Positions 33,914 to 36,530 of a stretch of 36,530 bases of DNA are shown in pieces (within the stretch, counting starts at the first letter, position 1; each line of letters opens with the position of its first letter). Where the stretch lies: NCBI RefSeq assembly GCF_000003605.2, contig NW_003135385.1:1-36530 (forward strand), given 5' to 3'. The notes beneath the pieces were generated by a model. It was not told the DNA's origin and searched no databases. It saw only the letters and a program-made list of their open reading frames with translations. Source of the stretch: Saccoglossus kowalevskii (lineage: Eukaryota > Hemichordata > Enteropneusta > Harrimaniidae). A program made the position numbers and the translations under genes.

Positions 33914-34110
33914 AAAATGGCCACTGGTCGGCCATTTTGAAACCGATCTTGAAAACAAAATGACTTGCACCATGGACCCATAATGTCCAATGTATGTACT
34001 AAGTTTGAATGGATTCCATCCATAAACGACCAAGATCCGGTTCCGGAAAGCCAGAAATGCTTGATTCTGATGATTTATAATTACAAAAATTTCGGTCATC
34101 TTGAATCAGA
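33914..34110. repeat. Probable interspersed repeat with hairpin end
   Basis: Starts with a perfect hairpin, AAAATGGCC and GGCCATTTT around a 7-nt loop (33914-33938), followed by text of the type TGTACTAAGTTTGAATGGA that resembles the ends of dispersed repeats in invertebrate genomes. Only one copy is in the window, so the repeat status is an inference. Confidence 0.4.
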
Positions 34111-34471
34111 TTGTGAAACAAATTGATATATCTATAATATTATGCATGTATAAGATGTAGGTTCAGATACAAAATGGGGACTACCGGTAATACAACAGTA
34201 GTCCAATCATCACACAATGGTTTATGTGTATCTATTACAACTGTGTGATCATTCATTTTTTTGTATGGTCAACACAAAATTTCTCTTTTTCAAGAGTATT
34301 GCTGTCCATTGAATTAACAAATGGGAGCCTTTTTTAAGGTGTCTTTGATTATTTATTTAATGAGCTGCATTTACATCAACATACATGATACAAAGTATAT
34401 GAGATATGTAATTAGATGCACAAATGAGAAATGCAATGCAGAATAATTGCGATTGGCGTCTTTTGTGTTGG

Positions 34472-35106
34472 GGCCCCAAAAAAATTTGTTTTGTTGCCCT
34501 CAGCGACCGACCGACAAACATGAAATATCGGGTTGCGTTTTTTTTGTTTTAATAGGCCCAAATATTAAAAACCTCATCATTTTAAGCAGTAAAAAAGTGT
34601 TTCCTCTAAAAATTAACGATCCCGGGCTGTTGTTTTATTCCCAGGGTCCCCGGGGGGGGGGGGGGGTGTAAGTGGCGACTTTGAACCTCGGGTTGATCTG
34701 CATTTCTCTGACATGTTCCGATTACAATGAAGTCTGAAAAGCAAACACGTCTTTTGCATTTCATGACATTTACGATTCGACGGATAGTTGGCGCACAATA
34801 TTAAAAATATCGCCGCACCTAGTATTTTCTTAATTAAATAAAAAACATTGTTCAGAAACAATACGTTTGTTGTAGTAAATATAATTTACACCACACACAA
34901 AACTACGGCTTTTGCACGTTGTTTTAGCGCTGTCAGTATTCTCACTTCCGGGTTTGTCATCGTGTGTACGTACATGTGTACAGCGGTAGCGAGCATGACG
35001 AACACGTTTGCTGTAATTTTAAATTAAATTTAAAAACAAATCCGACCGACCGACCCACCCAATGTTTCAATTTTCCGACTTCAGGGCAAAATAAGTTTTT
35101 TTGGCC
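34472..35106. mobile_element. 635-bp non-autonomous element with GGCC-A7 inverted ends
   Basis: The left end GGCCCCAAAAAAATTTGTTTTG, then TTGCCCT, pairs with the right end, whose reverse complement is GGCCAAAAAAACTTATTTTG, then CCCT. Short CGACCGACCGAC direct repeats lie just inside both ends (34504 and 35043). The interior has a G run (34652-34666) and no coding capacity. Immediately right of it is LINE endonuclease sequence, so it may have inserted into that LINE fragment. Superfamily not assigned. Confidence 0.72.
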
Positions 35107-35107
35107 T

Positions 35108-35302
35108 TAATATATCAGCTGTATTATCATTTTCAAGTGTATCACACTGACCTGCTGTCCTAGCATTCATATCCCCCAAGATGCAAACATTTCCATGATT
35201 AGAGAAATGTAGAGTTTCCTCCGTAATAATGCCAACCTTACCCTCAAACATATCAGCAACACGTATAAATATACAGATCCCTTTATCTACAAAGTTAGAA
35301 CG
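35108..35302 (-). pseudogene. LINE endonuclease fragment
   Basis: A minus-strand frame of about 65 codons (SNFVDKGICIFIRVADMFEG, later GNVCILGDMNARTAGQCD). The C-I-L-G-D-M-N-A-R-T motif is the conserved GDFNAR motif of the apurinic-type endonuclease of non-LTR retrotransposons, an enzyme that nicks target DNA for retrotransposition. It is a fragment, cut on the left by the 635-bp element and missing its catalytic N-terminal part. On the minus strand it lies after the reverse-transcriptase remnant, the reverse of the normal order, so the two come from different copies or a rearranged one. Confidence 0.7.
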
Positions 35303-35359
35303 CCCGGTAGTATTGACTGCCTAAAGTCCACAAACCACCACCAGAGAGCAGTAGACAGA

Positions 35360-36366
35360 TGGATAGATAGAATTTTTTATTTGGAACGTACCAATGAAAT
35401 CTTGAGTAAAATCCAAAAATAACAATAACAAAACAAAACATTCAGAACAACAAAAACCTACAGTACTAAAACATATCAAGAATATAGAAAATAAATTTTG
35501 CAAAAATGCTAAGAATGAAAAAATCATTACTTGAAACAATAATAGGAAATAATTCATCCATGCTAAAATCTTCCAGCTTTGGGGCATAGATGTATAAAGC
35601 TGCAAGGAATCTAGATCTTTGTTCTTTGATTTGACAATTATTAAAATATAAAATGTAATGTTTCTCATTCCCTACTTCATTGCATTCATGGAGATTACAT
35701 AGCCTGTTTTCCTTCAAAATGCCTTTATGTCTACCGGATTCAATGGGAAGAAAAGTTCTAAATTTAGTATAAGCTATTTTATGATTTTTATTTTTAATTT
35801 TTCCCCAAATAATGTTCAAATTCAAAATTTTCTTTAGCACACCTGTCAAAGTCAAGCTTACAATTGTTCAACAAATTGTTTTTTCACTTCATACGGTACA
35901 AACATTTGAGCTTCTCTTTAAAATTATCACAAAAATTATTCAGATGTGGGTCTGAATTAGTTAGATCTGTTATGACTAGTAATTTTTGTATAAAGTTAAG
36001 CCATGGGTCATGCACAAGAGTTTTGGATTTTTCATAGGCTGCATCAATGATAAAATTGACCTAATTCACCTCTACATGGGTCATTAGATGCCTTCCTGTG
36101 CACATTCAGAACTCGTTTACAGAATTTAATATGAAGTTTTTCCGGAATTAATTTACTATTTGTTTGAAAAACAATGCCAAGGTAATTATAATAATTAACA
36201 CACTGTAATTTAGTGGCGTCCAAATAAAACTGAAATTTGTTTTCTAAGTTTTTACCTAGTCTATTAAAAATAATGATTTTGCTTTTGTTAATATTTACTT
36301 TTAAATGCCAATTGTTACAGTAATTTTGGATTGTGTCATGAATTTGTTTTTGCGTATCTGTTGACC
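35360..36366 (-). pseudogene. Decayed non-LTR retrotransposon, RT C-terminal part
   Basis: Minus-strand remnant of a LINE open reading frame broken by frameshifts near 36046 and 35875. First frame: QIHDTIQNYCNNWHLKVNIN then KSKIIIFNR and YNYLGIVF, matching the thumb-side region of jockey/CR1-like reverse transcriptases (N-W-x-L-x-V-N-x-x-K-S-K, then Y-L-G-I). Next frame: AAYEKSKTLVHDPWLNFIQK. Last frame (35466-35855): KIAYTKFRTFLPIESGRHKG, then RLCNLHECNEVGNEKHYILY, the Cys-His region found at the end of such proteins. The YxDD catalytic motif would lie further 5' and is absent: the copy is 5'-truncated near 36366. An AATAAA and a TCTA-type tail (35360-35381) mark the 3' end. Confidence 0.85.
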
Positions 36367-36530
36367 GACTTAATTAGTTGATTATTAGCGAATTGCTGTG
36401 TTATGTCTGTCATCGTTTAGGCCTATTTGAAGTTTTGGACGGAACTTGGCTCAGTGATTTGGAACTAATTACCAGATAACCGCCGCTTTTTAGACTACTT
36501 ATTCTGACAGTTTATATCCATAGTTATTAA
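36367..36530. other. Right edge, no feature seen
   Basis: Unique sequence beyond the 5' truncation point of the LINE; nothing supported. Confidence 0.5.

Noticed and set aside
34447-34861. Open frames on both strands near the G run
   Set aside because: They lie inside the non-coding 635-bp inverted-repeat element.
1-36530. tRNA, rRNA, riboswitch or CRISPR features
   Set aside because: No cloverleaf with A and B boxes, conserved rRNA text or spaced direct repeats could be recognised by eye; a dedicated search could still find a diverged tRNA.

Overview
This looks like nuclear DNA from an animal, probably a marine invertebrate; the exact phylum cannot be fixed from the window. The reasons are short exons with GT-AG splice sites, long AT-rich introns, several small inverted-repeat elements, minisatellites, a decayed non-LTR retrotransposon, and two multi-exon membrane-protein genes of animal families. 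No bacterial-style operons, tRNAs, rRNAs or CRISPR arrays were seen. Nearly all long open frames are chance or repeat-derived; the real genes were found by reading splice sites and intron phases.

Layout: 1-1430 is a minisatellite with a 20-bp unit. 1431-6203 is mostly non-coding, with one coding-like exon candidate on the minus strand (2758-2902) and a 164-bp TTAA-flanked MITE (4678-4841). 6204-19386, minus strand, is a PLP/DM20/M6 (myelin proteolipid/glycoprotein M6) family gene with seven exons. Its six intron phases (1,2,0,1,0,0) and even the 66-bp size of exon 6 match those recalled for vertebrate PLP1. A second copy of the MITE lies in intron 6. The 8.1-kb intron 1 contains several plus-strand exon-like segments that may belong to a nested antisense gene. 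19400-24290 holds the probable M6 promoter, a coding-like fragment and otherwise unassigned sequence. 24299-24575 has an NRF1/YY1-type promoter signature followed by a short candidate exon; a third MITE copy is at 26332-26487.

27134-32882, plus strand, is a five-exon gene for a 276-residue four-transmembrane CD20-like protein (MS4A/ENTREP/TMEM255 type) with a cytoplasmic PPPY motif. Its intron 2 carries a 184-bp element with 27-bp terminal inverted repeats and a 73-bp palindrome. A poly(A) signal at 32920 is followed at once by six copies of a 45-bp tandem repeat. From 33.9 kb to the end the window is transposon debris: a hairpin repeat, a 635-bp element with GGCC-AAAAAAA inverted ends, a LINE endonuclease fragment and a 5'-truncated, frameshifted LINE reverse-transcriptase 3' end.

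The two confident genes both encode small four-pass membrane proteins, but they are unrelated families on opposite strands about 8 kb apart. Nothing in the sequence says they work together. I did not find a convincing new molecular system; the most useful results are the reconstructed M6 and CD20-like genes and the small transposon families.
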